Shown: positions 7,724-17,728 of the stretch, piece after piece | Layout: each line of letters begins with the position of its first letter | How positions within the stretch are numbered: the first letter of the stretch is position 1 | Assembly: GCF_029542785.1 (NCBI RefSeq) | Contig: NC_083371.1 | Span: 186,001-250,000 of the forward strand | DNA from: Malassezia japonica | Lineage: Eukaryota; Basidiomycota; Malasseziomycetes; Malasseziales; Malasseziaceae | Length of the DNA: 64,000 bases | Reading direction: 5' to 3' | Notes under the pieces: model-generated | What the model saw: the letters and a program-made list of their open reading frames with translations, nothing else | What the model was told of the DNA's origin: nothing | Databases searched by the model: none | Translations under genes and position numbers: made by a program

Positions 7724-9955
7724 ATGGCGCAGCTCGTGTAGGTAGAAAGGCTGATGTAGGACGCTCGCGACCTGCTCGCTGAACCAGTGGGCGCTGGACT
7801 TTGACGGGAACCGCGATAGGATTGCCGCGTCGATCCGCGAGGCGAAGGAGAAAGGGTGCACGCTGCGCACCGGCCCCGAGCTCGAGATTCCGTACGTGGA
7901 TTGACTCACACAGGGGATATGGCGTACGTCGCACTTCTCACCCAGTGTTACGACCACTTTCTCGAAGCGGATACCGAGCTGCACTCGTGGGAGGTGCTTG
8001 CCGAGCTTCTGAGCACGGACCTGACCGACGGCATCCTGTGCGATGTCGGCATGCCGATCGCGCACCACGCCGTGCTGTACAACTGCCGTGTGACGGTTGC
8101 GAACCGCAAGGTGGTGCACATCCGGCCCAAGATGTGGCTTGCCAACGATGGAAACTACCGCGAGATGCGCTGGTTCACGCCGTGGATGCGCCCCCACGTC
8201 GTCGAGGACTACCTCCTTCCGGACGCCATCCGCGCGGTGACGCAGCAGCACAAGGTGCCGTTTGGCGACGCACTGCTCGCTCTCCAGGACACGGTCGTCG
8301 GCGTAGAGCTGTGTGAGGAGCTATTCACTGCTGCGAGCCCGCATATCGCCCAAAGCCTGCACGGCGCCGAGATCATCCTCAACTCGAGCGGGAGTCACCA
8401 CGAGCTGCGCAAGCTGCACCGCCGTGTCGAGCTGATCAAGGAGGCGACGCTCAAGTCGGGCGGCGTGTACCTCTACGCAAACCAGCGGGGATGCGACGGC
8501 GACCGTCTGTACTACGACGGCTGTGCGATGATTGCGGTCAATGGCCAGATTGTCGCGCAGGGCGCGCAGTTTTCGCTCGACGACGTCCAGGTCGTCACCG
8601 CGACCGTGGACCTGGCCGAGGTGCGTGCGCACCGCACGTCCAAGAGCCGCGGCATGCAGGCCGCGTGGATGCAGGCGGGCCACGGCGGTATGCTCCCCGG
8701 CGGCCCTGCGCGCGTCGACGTTCCCCTGGCGCTGTCGACGCCTGCGTCGCAGTTTACGCTCGCGGACCTCGCCAAGGCCGCGCCGTCACCTGCGATCGAT
8801 GTGCACTATGCGACGCCGGAAGAGGAGATCGAAAAGGGGCCGGCCTGCTGGCTCTGGGACTATCTCCGCCGCTCGCGGACGCAGGGTTTCCTGCTGCCCC
8901 TCTCGGGCGGCATCGACTCGTGTGCGACGGCGATGATTGTGCACAGCATGTGCCGCATCGTGCATGCTGCGTGCACCGACGACGCGACGCCGGCCGCGAC
9001 GCGCGAGCAAGTGCTAAGCGATGTGCGCCGCATCGCGCAGCACGACGCGCCGTGGGTGCCTGCCTCGCCCCAAGCCATTGCCGAGCGCCTGTTTGTGACG
9101 TGCTACATGGGCACGACCAACTCGAGCAACGAGACGCGGTCGCGTGCGCGCGACCTTGCGTCTGCCATCGGATCGTACCACTATGCGTTTGACATTGACT
9201 CGGTCGTGGGTGCGGTACTGGGTCTGTTTACGGCGGTGACGCAGCGCACGCCGCGCTTCAAGGTGCACGGCGGGACGCCTGCCGAGAACCTTGCGTTGCA
9301 GAATATCCAGGCGCGCTCGCGCATGGTGCTTGCCTACCTCTTTGCGCAGCTCGCGCCGTGGGCGCAAGGGCGCCAGGGCGGCCTTTTGGTGCTTGGCAGT
9401 GCCAACGTCGACGAGAGTCTGCGGGGCTACCTGACCAAGTATGACAACTCGGCCGCGGACCTGAACCCCATCGGCGGCATTTCCAAGACGGACCTGAAGC
9501 GCTTTATTGCGTATGCATCCGAGGCGTACGCGATGCCGATCCTGCGGTCGTTCCTCGACGCGCCGCCCACCGCCGAGCTCGAGCCGATCACCGAGTCGTA
9601 CGTGCAGAGCGACGAGGCGGATATGGGCATGACCTACGACGAGCTGTCCGTCTTTGGGCGCCTGCGCAAGGTCGCCAAGTGCGGCCCGTACAGCATGTTT
9701 GTAAAGCTTTTGCCGATGTGGACGCCCACGCTCTCCCCCGAGCAGATCGCGGCCAAGGTCAAGCTCTTCTTCTTTGAGTACGCGCGCAACCGGCACAAGA
9801 TGACGACGCTCACACCGTCGTACCACGCCGAGTCGTATGCGCCGGACGACAACCGCTTCGACCTGCGCCCCTTTCTCTACCCCAGCCACTTTGCGTACCA
9901 GTTCCGCAAGATTTATGCGCTGGCCGCCAAGCTGCAAGGCAAGGCGGACGCCTAA
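7724..9955 (+). CDS. QNS1: Glutamine-dependent NAD+ synthetase
   Basis: Makes NAD+ from nicotinic acid adenine dinucleotide with ATP and glutamine-derived ammonia. Four exons: 7724-7737, 7760-7891, 7914-7923 and 7946-9955, giving 721 aa, close to the roughly 714 aa of yeast Qns1. All three introns are 22 nt. Splicing is forced by the protein: exon 1 plus exon 2 give [19 protein letters not shown], and exons 2-3-4 give [20 protein letters not shown], the conserved nitrilase-domain start. Exon 3 is only 10 nt. The N-terminal nitrilase/glutaminase domain has the nucleophile in ELCEELF at Cys175. The C-terminal synthetase has the PP-loop [13 protein letters not shown] near residue 372. The stop codon lies 5 nt from the convergent reductase stop. 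Two introns contain in-frame stops, and the third shifts frame, so retention would be inactivating. Confidence 0.97.
7914..7923 (+). other. QNS1: 10-nt micro-exon (exon 3 of QNS1) between two 22-nt introns
   Basis: The ten bases GGGATATGGC complete the PGYG motif of the glutaminase active-site region. They are flanked by introns 7892-7913 and 7924-7945, each starting GTACGT and ending CTCACACAG or CTCACCCAG. Skipping this exon would both shift the frame and delete an invariant motif. Confidence 0.85.
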
Positions 9956-9960
9956 GCTAC

Positions 9961-10966
9961 CTACTGCGCCTTGGCCAGGCGCTCGGCCTTGCGGATCGCG
10001 GCGCGGCGCGTGGCGACATTCACGTCTGCGTAAGTTGTAGAACGTACCGTAGGACTTGCGGAGCAAGAGGCCCGCAGGCACCACGCGCGCCGTCGCCCAG
10101 TCGAGCCACGCGTGCGCCGGCCACGGCGTCAGGGTAAACGGACGGCCCAGGGCGCCCGTCGAGCGGCCGATGCGGCCGAGCGCCGCGGCGACGTACTGCG
10201 TCGGCAGCGGGATCATGGCAGAGGCGCGGCGCACCTTGGACATGCTGCTCACCACAAAGTAGGTGTTGAGCAGCTGGACGTCGACGTTTGCGCGGCGCAT
10301 CTCCTCACCGAGCGCCTGCGTCCAGCCGATGAGGAACGCCTTGGTGCCCGCGTAGGTCGCCATCATCGGCGTGCCCCACTGGCCGGTGAAGGAGCCGAGG
10401 TTGAGGATCAGGCCGCCCTTGCGGCGCACGAGGCGGGGCGCGACGAGCTTGGTGACGCGCTGCGTCGCAATGACGTTGACGTCGACAATGCGGTCCATCT
10501 CCGCCTCGGCCATCTCGACAAACGACACGGGCATGTCGTGCGATGCACCGACATTGTTCACCAGCACCGACACATCCAGGTGGCTGATGGTGCGCTCCAG
10601 GCCCTCGTACTCGGCCGGTCCCGCGCTGGCAAAGTCCATCGCGTAGTAGGTCGTCTTGGTGCCGACGTACTTGCCTTCGATCTCGCGGCCGAGCGCCATG
10701 AGCTTCTCTTGCGTACGGCTCACGAGCACAATGTTGAAGCCGGCAGCGGCGAGCTGCAGCGCAAACTCCTTGCCGATGCCGTCCGTGGCGCCGGTGACGA
10801 GCGCCCAGGCGCCGGCGCCGCGCATCTTGGCGTTCGCGCCGTAGCGCGTAAGCTTCTTTCCGGGAAGCACATGAATCTCTAGCACGAGATACGCAAAGTA
10901 CAGCGCGGCAAGGGCCACAACCGCAATGCCTACGACCGCAAAGCTCAGCAGGCACGGACAGACCAT
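9961..10966 (-). CDS. IFA38: Very-long-chain 3-ketoacyl-CoA reductase
   Basis: Exons 10048-10966 and 9961-10025 with one 22-nt intron (10026-10047), 327 aa. The enzyme reduces 3-ketoacyl-CoA with NADPH in the ER very-long-chain fatty acid elongation cycle. The N-terminus has a transmembrane helix (about residues 5-28). The SDR fold follows with cofactor motif [10 protein letters not shown], structural NNVG, and the catalytic Ser, Tyr and Lys in [10 protein letters not shown] and [10 protein letters not shown]. Splicing replaces a frame-shifted end by [20 protein letters not shown], a basic cytosolic tail typical of the family. The start (ATGGTCTGTCCG) is only 32 bp from the divergent MED25 ATG. 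The stop is 5 nt from the convergent QNS1 stop. Confidence 0.93.
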
Positions 10967-10998
10967 CGTTGTGGGGTCGGAACGCTGACTAATCGACC

Positions 10999-13083
10999 AT
11001 GGCGCCGGTCGGCTCGCCAGGCCTCGGCAAGGCGTCGCCAGGCATGCAGGGCGAGAGCCCGCGCATGCCCGAGGTGCTGCTCGTGTGCCTGATGCACGAC
11101 AGTGCGGCACTGCGCTCGCGCTGGAACGAGCTCGCAGAAGGCGCGCTGGGGCCGCTGTTTTGCGCGCTGTCGGCGCTCCAGCGCGAGTCGCGCCTGCTCG
11201 TCGGCGGCGTGCTGTACCGCTCCGAGCCGAGTGGCGACTTGGACGCGCTCTTGCGCCCGAGCGAGAGCATGCAGCGCATCCCCTTCCTGCCCGCGCCGCG
11301 ATTCTGCGCGCGCGTCGGCCAGGCCATCCAGGACAGCTCCGCGCTGCAGCTCGTGCAGCTCGACGAGACAGGGGGGGGCGCGTGCCCGCTCGCCGACAGC
11401 CTCGCGGCGTCGCTCGAGATGCTCGACGCGCGCGACTCGCCGCAGCACATAGCGCCGTTTGCGCGCGCAGCGCTGCGCGCCAACTTTTCGCCGGTGCTCG
11501 CAAAGCACTTCGTGCACGTCGTCGCGCTCGATACAGCGAACGATACGCTGCCGATGCGCCTCGCGCCACTGCAGCCGGTGCTCAATACGAATGCGGCGTA
11601 CGATGCGCTGGACGCCCAGGCGCTCGTCGCGCGCCTCAACGAGCGCCCAGAGACCATTGCGACGGTGCTCAGCGCCAAGGGCGGCAGCCACCGCGCGCGC
11701 GCGTCGCTCGCACGCGCCGCGCACGACCTGCTCTGCACGCGGCCCGCGGCGGACAATGTGAGCGCCAAGGAGCTGTTTGGCACGCAGTGGAAAATGCCCG
11801 AGCACCTCGACATCCTCGTGAGCGGCGCAGAAGTCGCGCGCGAGCTCCGCAAGCACGCGCGTGCGCCGAGCGAGGCGCCGCGCACGAAGCGCACGCGCTC
11901 GACCGACTCGCCGATGAACGCCGCGGCCCTTGCGCCGTCCACCAAGATCGACCAGGCGGCGCTCTCCAAGGTGCTCTTGCTGCAGCAGCAGCAGTCGACC
12001 ATGCTCAAGAACCTCGGCCAGATCGCCGCAGCACAGGGCGGGGGCGCAGGGGCCGGCACGCACCTCCAGGGGCAGATGCTCGAGCAGATCCGCCAGCAGC
12101 GTACGTATCCACACTCACGCAGTCCTCTCGCAGCAAGAGGCGATCAAGACGCAGGCCGAGCAGCTGCGCCTCGGCAAGCAGTCCAACTTTAACCTCATCC
12201 TCCAGGCGCTGATCAATATAGACAAGGAGGCTCGCGAGGCGGGCATCCAGCTCGGCGGGCCGAGCAGCATGCTCGGCCAGGCCAAGGCGCCGGCGCAGCC
12301 GGCCCCGGCTCCGGCGCAGCCCGAGAACAAGACGCGTTCCTTCTGGCAAGGCATCGTCAAGTGGGGCCCCGCAGGCCAGGGCGACGAAAACATGTTTACG
12401 CTCGTCGTCGCCTCGACGGTGCACTTTGATGCACAGCAGCAGGCGCTCGCCCTCCCGTGGCCGAACCTGCTGTCGGTCAGCGCGTTTGTGCCGGCCGCGC
12501 CAAGCGAGCTGCAGAAGCTCATTGCCTCGCGCCGCGTGCCGTGCGTCCTAATGACGCTGCGCGCCTTTCCACCAAACATGGCGGTGCGCGGCTCGGAAAA
12601 CAACGAGCGCAACTACCGCACGCTCGCGGCGATGCTCCTACAAAACCAACGTGCGGCCTATATTGCCCACGGCGCGCCGCAGTGCGGCCTGCTCCTCGCG
12701 GCGGTCAGCCGCCGGTCGGGGGGGCCGCCGCAGCTCCTTGCGCTCGTATTCCAGAGTGCGGTGCCTTTTGCGCAGCTCGCCGCACAGACCAGCGCAGCGT
12801 CGGCGGCGAATACACGGGGGATGATTGCGATGCCGCAGGCACCGGCGACGCCGCTGCCGACCGCGCCTTTTCCCCAAAACGACGGCATGGCAAGCATGCC
12901 TACGCCTACGCCTGCACCGCCCGCCACACCGTCCGTGTTTCCGATGTTGCAGACGATGCCGTTCGCCCAGCCGGCGCTGAATCCGACAGATTCCCTGACG
13001 CAGCTCTTGGGCCAGACACCGGCACCGGTGCAGCAGCCCAATGCGGACTTGCAGACCGTCCTTCTGCAGCAGCTCCTGGGGCA

Positions 13084-13114
<31 letters not shown>

Positions 13115-13201
13115 CAACAGCAGCCCCGCGCGCCCGAGCCCCAGACGGCCTTTGCGCTGACCCCCGAGCAGCTCCGTGCGCTCGGCCTGAATAGCCTGTA
13201 A
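10999..13201 (+). CDS. MED25: Mediator complex subunit 25 homologue (vWA-like domain, polyQ tail)
   Basis: Exons 10999-12100 and 12123-13201 (22-nt intron), 726 aa. Residues about 20-230 align by pattern with the Med25 von Willebrand A domain: a starting strand VLLVCLMHD, the segment [19 protein letters not shown] corresponding to the CSLIAEGLSTALQLFD stretch of the animal protein, and a later strand FVHVVALD. A Gln-rich helix ([16 protein letters not shown]) spans the splice junction. A second folded region near 450-590 starts [12 protein letters not shown] and may be an ACID/SPOC-like activator-binding domain. The C-terminus is low-complexity and has a run of 14 glutamines. Med25 contacts activators and RNA polymerase II Mediator (family knowledge). 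I rate the assignment probable, not certain. The stop is 20 nt before the next gene's ATG. Confidence 0.65.
13081..13126 (+). repeat. MED25: CAG/CAA trinucleotide run encoding polyglutamine
   Basis: About fifteen CAG/CAA codons in frame near the C-terminus of the MED25-like protein. The CAA interruptions at the 3' side would be expected to slow slippage. It is a candidate length-variable microsatellite. Confidence 0.85.
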
Positions 13202-13221
13202 ACTACGCCTCCACCTCCACC

Positions 13222-14111
13222 ATGGCCGGGAGCGGACGAGTGTCTCCGGTGCTGCTGCCGGCGAACGAGTACCTGCAGGCGATGCAGGCCAAGTACCCTG
13301 CGCCCTCTCCTGCAGCGGAAGCATCGCGGCGGAAGCGGCGCAACCGCATGTCGCTCTTTTCGCGGCAGCCGATGAACTGCGAGGGGGGCTGGAAAGGGTA
13401 CGAGCGCATCGTCGGCTTCGACACGATGCCCGACGCCGAAGACACGGTGAGCCGCAGCGCGTCGTACACGCTGCAGGTCAAATCAGTTGGGTATGCACGT
13501 ACGAAGCACACGCGCACGTTCATGTGTGCGGTCGACGCGACAGAGAGCAGCGAGCGCGCGCTCGAGTGGATTATGGAAAACTTGGTCGACGACGGCGACG
13601 AGATCGTCGCGGTGCGTGTGCTCGACGAGGAGCAGGACAGTACGTCATTTCTCTTACACAGACATGAGCCAGGAGAATGCTCGCGACGGTGCACGCTCGC
13701 TGATTGCGTCGATTGTCGAGCTCAACGACGAGACACGCAAGGTGCGTTGCGCGTCTGACCCAGATTTCTATCACCGTCGAGTTCCTCACCGGCTCGATCA
13801 AGTCGTCAATCCTGCGCCTTGTTACCATGTACCGCCCGGAAAGCCTCACGATCGGCACGCGCGGCAAGCAGGTCAGCGCACTCGAAAAAATGCTCGGCAC
13901 GACGCCGCTCGGCAACTTAAGCAAGTCGCTGATTTGGCAGTCGCCCGTGCCGGTGATTATCGTACGGCCCGAAGACCGTGTGCAAAAGCATCTGTCGAAG
14001 CGCATGGCCGATCCCCGCCGCCACGAGTACTACGACTTGGTGCAGCACAATGAACAGCTGCCGATGAGTCTGCCGCCGAACAGCGAGGCGCAGGCAGAGA
14101 TGCGCAAGTAG
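13222..14111 (+). CDS. Universal stress protein (USP/UspA)-domain protein
   Basis: Exons 13222-13639, 13662-13741 and 13764-14111, two 22-nt introns, 281 aa. Residues 1-90 are a basic, disordered leader. The UspA fold starts at HTRTFMCAVDATESSERALE, continues through DDGDEIVAVRVLDE, and after both introns through SITVEFLTGS and LVTMYRPESLTIGTRGKQ. The nucleotide-loop region TRGKQ...LIWQSPVPVIIVRPED matches the USP ATP-binding class loosely. The middle exon is 80 nt and encodes the helix NMSQENARDGARSLIASIVE. Fungal USP proteins are poorly characterised; stress response is only the family label. The start codon follows CTCCACCTCCACC, and the upstream stop codon is only 20 nt away, so the leader must overlap the MED25 3' end or the two genes share a transcript (inference). 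Confidence 0.85.
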
Positions 14112-14259
14112 ATGTAGTATATGAATACATTGGTACGTGTGCGAGAGGCGGGGCGGGGTACAGAGGCACAAGGGGGGCACGCACGACGGGCTCGCGCCCC
14201 TCGACCCCACGCTTCCCCACTTTTCTCACCGCCCCGGGCCCGACCTCCACAAATCCACC

Positions 14260-15875
14260 ATGCCGGAGCCGACAGAGCGGCTGGTGGTCGTTTCCAACCG
14301 GCTGCCGGTCACGATCAAGATGGATCCGAGCGTGCCAGGCGGCTTTGCATTTAGCAAGTCGTCCGGCGGTCTCGTCTCTGCCCTGCGCGGGACAAAGAAA
14401 ACCATGGACTTTACGTGGATTGGCTGGCCAGGACTGAGCGTCCCTCTGAGCAGCATCCCCTATATCGAGACGACTCTGCGTGAAGAGTACCAGTGCAAGC
14501 CCGTATGGATTCCTGACGAGCTTGCAGAGCGGCACTACAATGGCTTCTCGAACTCGATCCTCTGGCCGCTCTTCCACTACCACCCCGGCGAGATGAACTT
14601 TGACGAGGAAAACTGGCTGGCGTACCGCGAGGCGAACAAGCGCTTTGCCGAGACCGTGCGCTCGGTCCTGCGCCCTGGCGACCGCGTATGGGTTCAGGAC
14701 TACCACCTGATGTTGCTCCCTCTCATGCTCTCCGCGATTCTCGAAGGCAACGACATTGACGAGATCGTGCCGAGGGACTGTGCCAAGATCGGCATGGCGC
14801 ACGGCTCCTACTCGGACCTGGTGTCTGAGTCGATTTCCGAGGTTTCCCACACGCCCGAGTGCTCGCCGCGGCGCAAGGATATCAAGATCGGCTTCTTCCT
14901 GCACACGCCCTTCCCCAGCAGCGAAGTGTATCGGTACGTGGTGCGACTAACCCAGTATCCTGCCTGTGCGACGCGAGATTTTGCTCGGCATTCTGCACTG
15001 CGACCTGATTGGCTTCCACACGTACGACTATGTGCGCCACTTTCTCTCGTCGTGCGCGCGCATCCTCGGCCTGCCGACCTTTCCCAACGGCGCTGACTTT
15101 TGCGGGCGCCGCGTGCAGGTGCGCACCTACCCTATCGGCATCGAGCCCGAGCAGTTTGAAGAGGCGCTCTGTAAAGACACGGTGCGCGAGCGCATCGCCG
15201 CGCTGGCGCGCCGCTTTGCAGGCGTCAAGATCATTGTGGGCGTCGACCGCCTCGACTATATCAAGGGCCTCCCACAGAAGCTCCAGGGCCTCGAGACCTT
15301 TTTCGAGGAGCACCCCGACTGGATCGGGCGCACGGTGCTGGTGCAGATTGCGGTGCCTTCGCGCCAGGATGTGGAAGAGTACCAAAACCTGCGTGCGACG
15401 GTCAACGAGACGGTCGGCCGCATCAACGGCCGCTTTGGCACGGTCGAGAGCCTGCCGATCCACCTCCTGTACCGCTCCGTGAACTTTGACGAGCTCTGTG
15501 CGCTGTACGCGGTGAGCGACGTGTGCCTTGTGACCAGCACGCGCGACGGTATGAACCTCGTTTCGTACGAGTACGTCGCGTGCCAGCAGGAGCGCAACGG
15601 TGTCATGGTCCTCTCCGAGTTTGCCGGCGCCGCGCAGTCGCTCAACGGCTCGCTGATCGTCAACCCCTGGGACCGTTTCGCGGTGGCGGACGCCATCCAC
15701 CAAGCGCTGACGATGAACCCCGAGGCGCGGCGCATGAACTCGGAGAAGCTCATGCGCTATGTAAAGAAGCACACCGCGTCCTGGTGGGGACGCAGTTTCG
15801 TGGAAGAGTACGTATCGCAACTAACGCAGCCTCGGACGGGCCGGTGGCCAATGTACCACAATAGAGCATGCATAG
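14260..15875 (+). CDS. TPS1: Alpha,alpha-trehalose-phosphate synthase (UDP-forming)
   Basis: Exons 14260-14933, 14956-15807 and 15830-15875, two 22-nt introns, 523 aa. This GT20 enzyme joins UDP-glucose and glucose-6-phosphate to trehalose-6-phosphate, the first step of trehalose synthesis. Landmarks are VVVSNRLPVT at the N-terminus, VWVQDYHLMLLP, IGFFLHTPFPSSEVYR joined by splicing to ILPVRREILLGILHCDLIGF, GVDRLDYIKGLPQKL, and the C-terminal TSTRDGMNLVSYEYVACQ and VLSEFAGAAQSL. The segment around residues 170-200 (IVPRDCAKIGMAHGSYSDL) is an insertion compared with ascomycete Tps1 as I remember it. The last exon is just 46 nt and encodes DLGRAGGQCTTIEHA. The start is preceded by CTCCACAAATCCACC. 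The stop is one base from the convergent BolA stop. Confidence 0.96.
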
Positions 15876-15876
15876 A

Positions 15877-16326
15877 CTACCTAGACGAGCAGCAGCCCGT
15901 CTTTTCTGCGGCAATCTCGGACGGAGTCTTGAGCCGCAGACTCAGCGCGTGCAGGCCCCGCTCAAACTCCGACGAGAGGAGCGCATTCACGGCGCGATGG
16001 CGCTGGATTTGGGGCTGCGTCAGACACAAATCGTACCTTGCCCTGGAACTGGTCCGAGACGACTTCCACGAAAAAGTCTGCGTCAGCCAGTCGACGTACG
16101 CGTCTCGCCGTTGCCGCCGTTCTGCGCGGCCATCGCCGCATGGTGGGCGTGCTTTGCGGAGCTGGATGAGTCAGGCCACCTACTCGTTACGGATAAAGAG
16201 GTGCTCGGGCGCAAGGGCGCCCGTCACCTTCTCGCGGATACTCTCTTCCACAGTCATGCCGGCCTTGGAAACGTAGCTACGCACACCACCCAAGGCACCC
16301 AACGCACTGCGCACCACCGAGGCCAT
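15877..16326 (-). CDS. BolA-family protein, probably mitochondrial
   Basis: Four exons on the minus strand (16184-16326, 16100-16161, 16037-16077, 15877-16014), 127 aa, each intron exactly 22 nt. No long open frame reveals this gene; it appears only when the introns are removed. The spliced product contains EHLFIRNDSAKHAHHAA, GGNGETHFFVEVVSDQF and RHRAVNALLSSEFERGLHAL, the BolA signature including the invariant His of the RHR motif. BolA proteins partner with monothiol glutaredoxins in iron-sulphur cluster handling (family knowledge). The first 25 residues (MASVVRSALGALGGVRSYVS) are basic and hydroxylated, like a mitochondrial presequence. The ATG follows TCTCCACGCCTCG. The gene ends 1 nt from the TPS1 stop and starts 30 nt downstream of the ARG1 stop codon. 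Confidence 0.9.
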
Positions 16327-16356
16327 CGAGGCGTGGAGAATGAATGCTTATGTCAT

Positions 16357-17242
16357 CTATTCAAGCGCATAGGCCGACTTCACGTCGGAGCCCGCCTGGC
16401 CCTTTTGCTGCAGGCCGAGGCCGTAGCGCTTCAGGCGGATGGCCTGCACAGCGATAAAGCCCGAGGTCTGCTCTGGCTCGAAGCCGCCCATCTCGTCCAT
16501 CGAGGTGAAGGCCTCGTCGTAGAGGAGCTCCTCGGAGCTGCGGCCCTCGATCGTGACGTTGCCTTTGTACAGCGAGAGCTTCACCGTGCCGTTGACCGTC
16601 GTCTGGCTGGGAGGGATGCAACCGCGGACAAACTTGCTCTCGGGCGAGAAGAAGAAGCCATAGTACAGGATCTCGGACAGCTTCGTGGTCACGATCTGGT
16701 CGCGGATACGGCGCACCTCGCGGTCGAGCGTCAGGCCCTCGAGGTCAATGTGCGCGGCACGCAGGATCGTCGCACCGGGCGACTCGTAGCAGCCACGCGA
16801 CTTGACACCGATGAAGCGGTTCTCGACAATGTCCACACGGCCGATACCGTGCTTGCGCGCGAGCGCATTCAGCTGCAAAAAGACATCGACCGAGTCGGTG
16901 AAGCTCTTGCCAGACTCGGTGAGCGTCACCTTGACGGGGATACCCTGCTTGAACTCGATCGTGATCTTCTCGGGCTGCTCCGGCGCACGCTGCGGCGACT
17001 CGGTGAGCTTCCACATGTCGTCGGGGGGCGTCGTGTTGGGGTCCTCAAGGATACCCGCCTCGTACGAAATGTGGAACAGATTCTCGTCCGTCGACCACGG
17101 CTTCGCCTTGGTCTGCGTCACGGGGATGCCCTTGGACGCAGCGTACTCGAGCAGGGCGCTGCGGCCGGCGAAACGCTGGTAGAACTTGGGGATACGCCAC
17201 GGCGCAATCACCTTAATGTCGGGGTTCAGGCCGTAGAACGCA

Positions 17243-17274
<32 letters not shown>

Positions 17275-17631
17275 AGTGCAGCCGTGGGACACGAACTCGC
17301 AGCCGGTCTTGGCGGCGGTCTCAATCATACCGCGGGCAATGACCGGGCGGGCGAGCGAGGTGCCGAGCAGGTACACATCCTCGTAGATCGCATTGGCCTG
17401 CACTGCAGGGAAGATGAGCTCCTCGACAAACTCGCGGCGCATGTCGTCGAGGATAAAGTCCTTCGCACCGCACTTGAGCGCTTTTTCGCGCACAGCGTCA
17501 AAGTCCTCCTCCTGACCGACGTTGGCCATGTAGGCGACGACATCGTAGCCTTCGTCAATAAGCCACGAAAGAATCGTAGAGGTGTCCAATCCACCAGAAT
17601 ACGCAAGCAGAACCTTTCCAGAGCTCGACAT
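16357..17631 (-). CDS. ARG1: Argininosuccinate synthase
   Basis: 424 aa, intronless. It condenses citrulline and aspartate with ATP to argininosuccinate in arginine synthesis. The N-terminus KVLLAYSGGLDTSTILSWL is the PP-loop ATP site. SHGCTGKGNDQVRFEL and the later GRVDIVENRFIGVKSRGCYE are family signatures. Length matches the roughly 400-420 aa norm. Codon use is typical of the window. It is transcribed divergently from NOP9 over 97 bp that contain CACGTG. Confidence 0.98.
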
Positions 17632-17684
17632 GATAGTGGGGGAAAGCGCTCGGTCCCCCGCGCATGCTTATCTGTGACTCAGAC

Positions 17685-17690
17685 CACGTG
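17685..17690. promoter_or_regulatory. CACGTG box in the ARG1/NOP9 divergent promoter
   Basis: CCACGTGG lies 54 bp upstream of the ARG1 ATG (17631) and 38 bp upstream of the NOP9 ATG (17729). Confidence 0.55.
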
Positions 17691-17728
17691 GCTGCCTTCC
17701 TGTGGCCTCCACATCTTTTTTTGCGAGC

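Noticed and set aside
7856..7945. NAD+ synthetase starting at a GTG near 7856
   Set aside because: The segment is shadow sequence through two introns; the true N-terminus is assembled from exons at 7724, 7760 and 7914.
9014..11569. 851-residue minus-strand ORF
   Set aside because: Only the part that encodes the reductase is real; the rest is antisense to QNS1 and MED25, a common artefact at high GC.
17702..17728. GTG-initiated extension of NOP9
   Set aside because: Eukaryotic start should be ATG, and the region holds the CTCCAC leader motif; the ATG at 17729 fits better.
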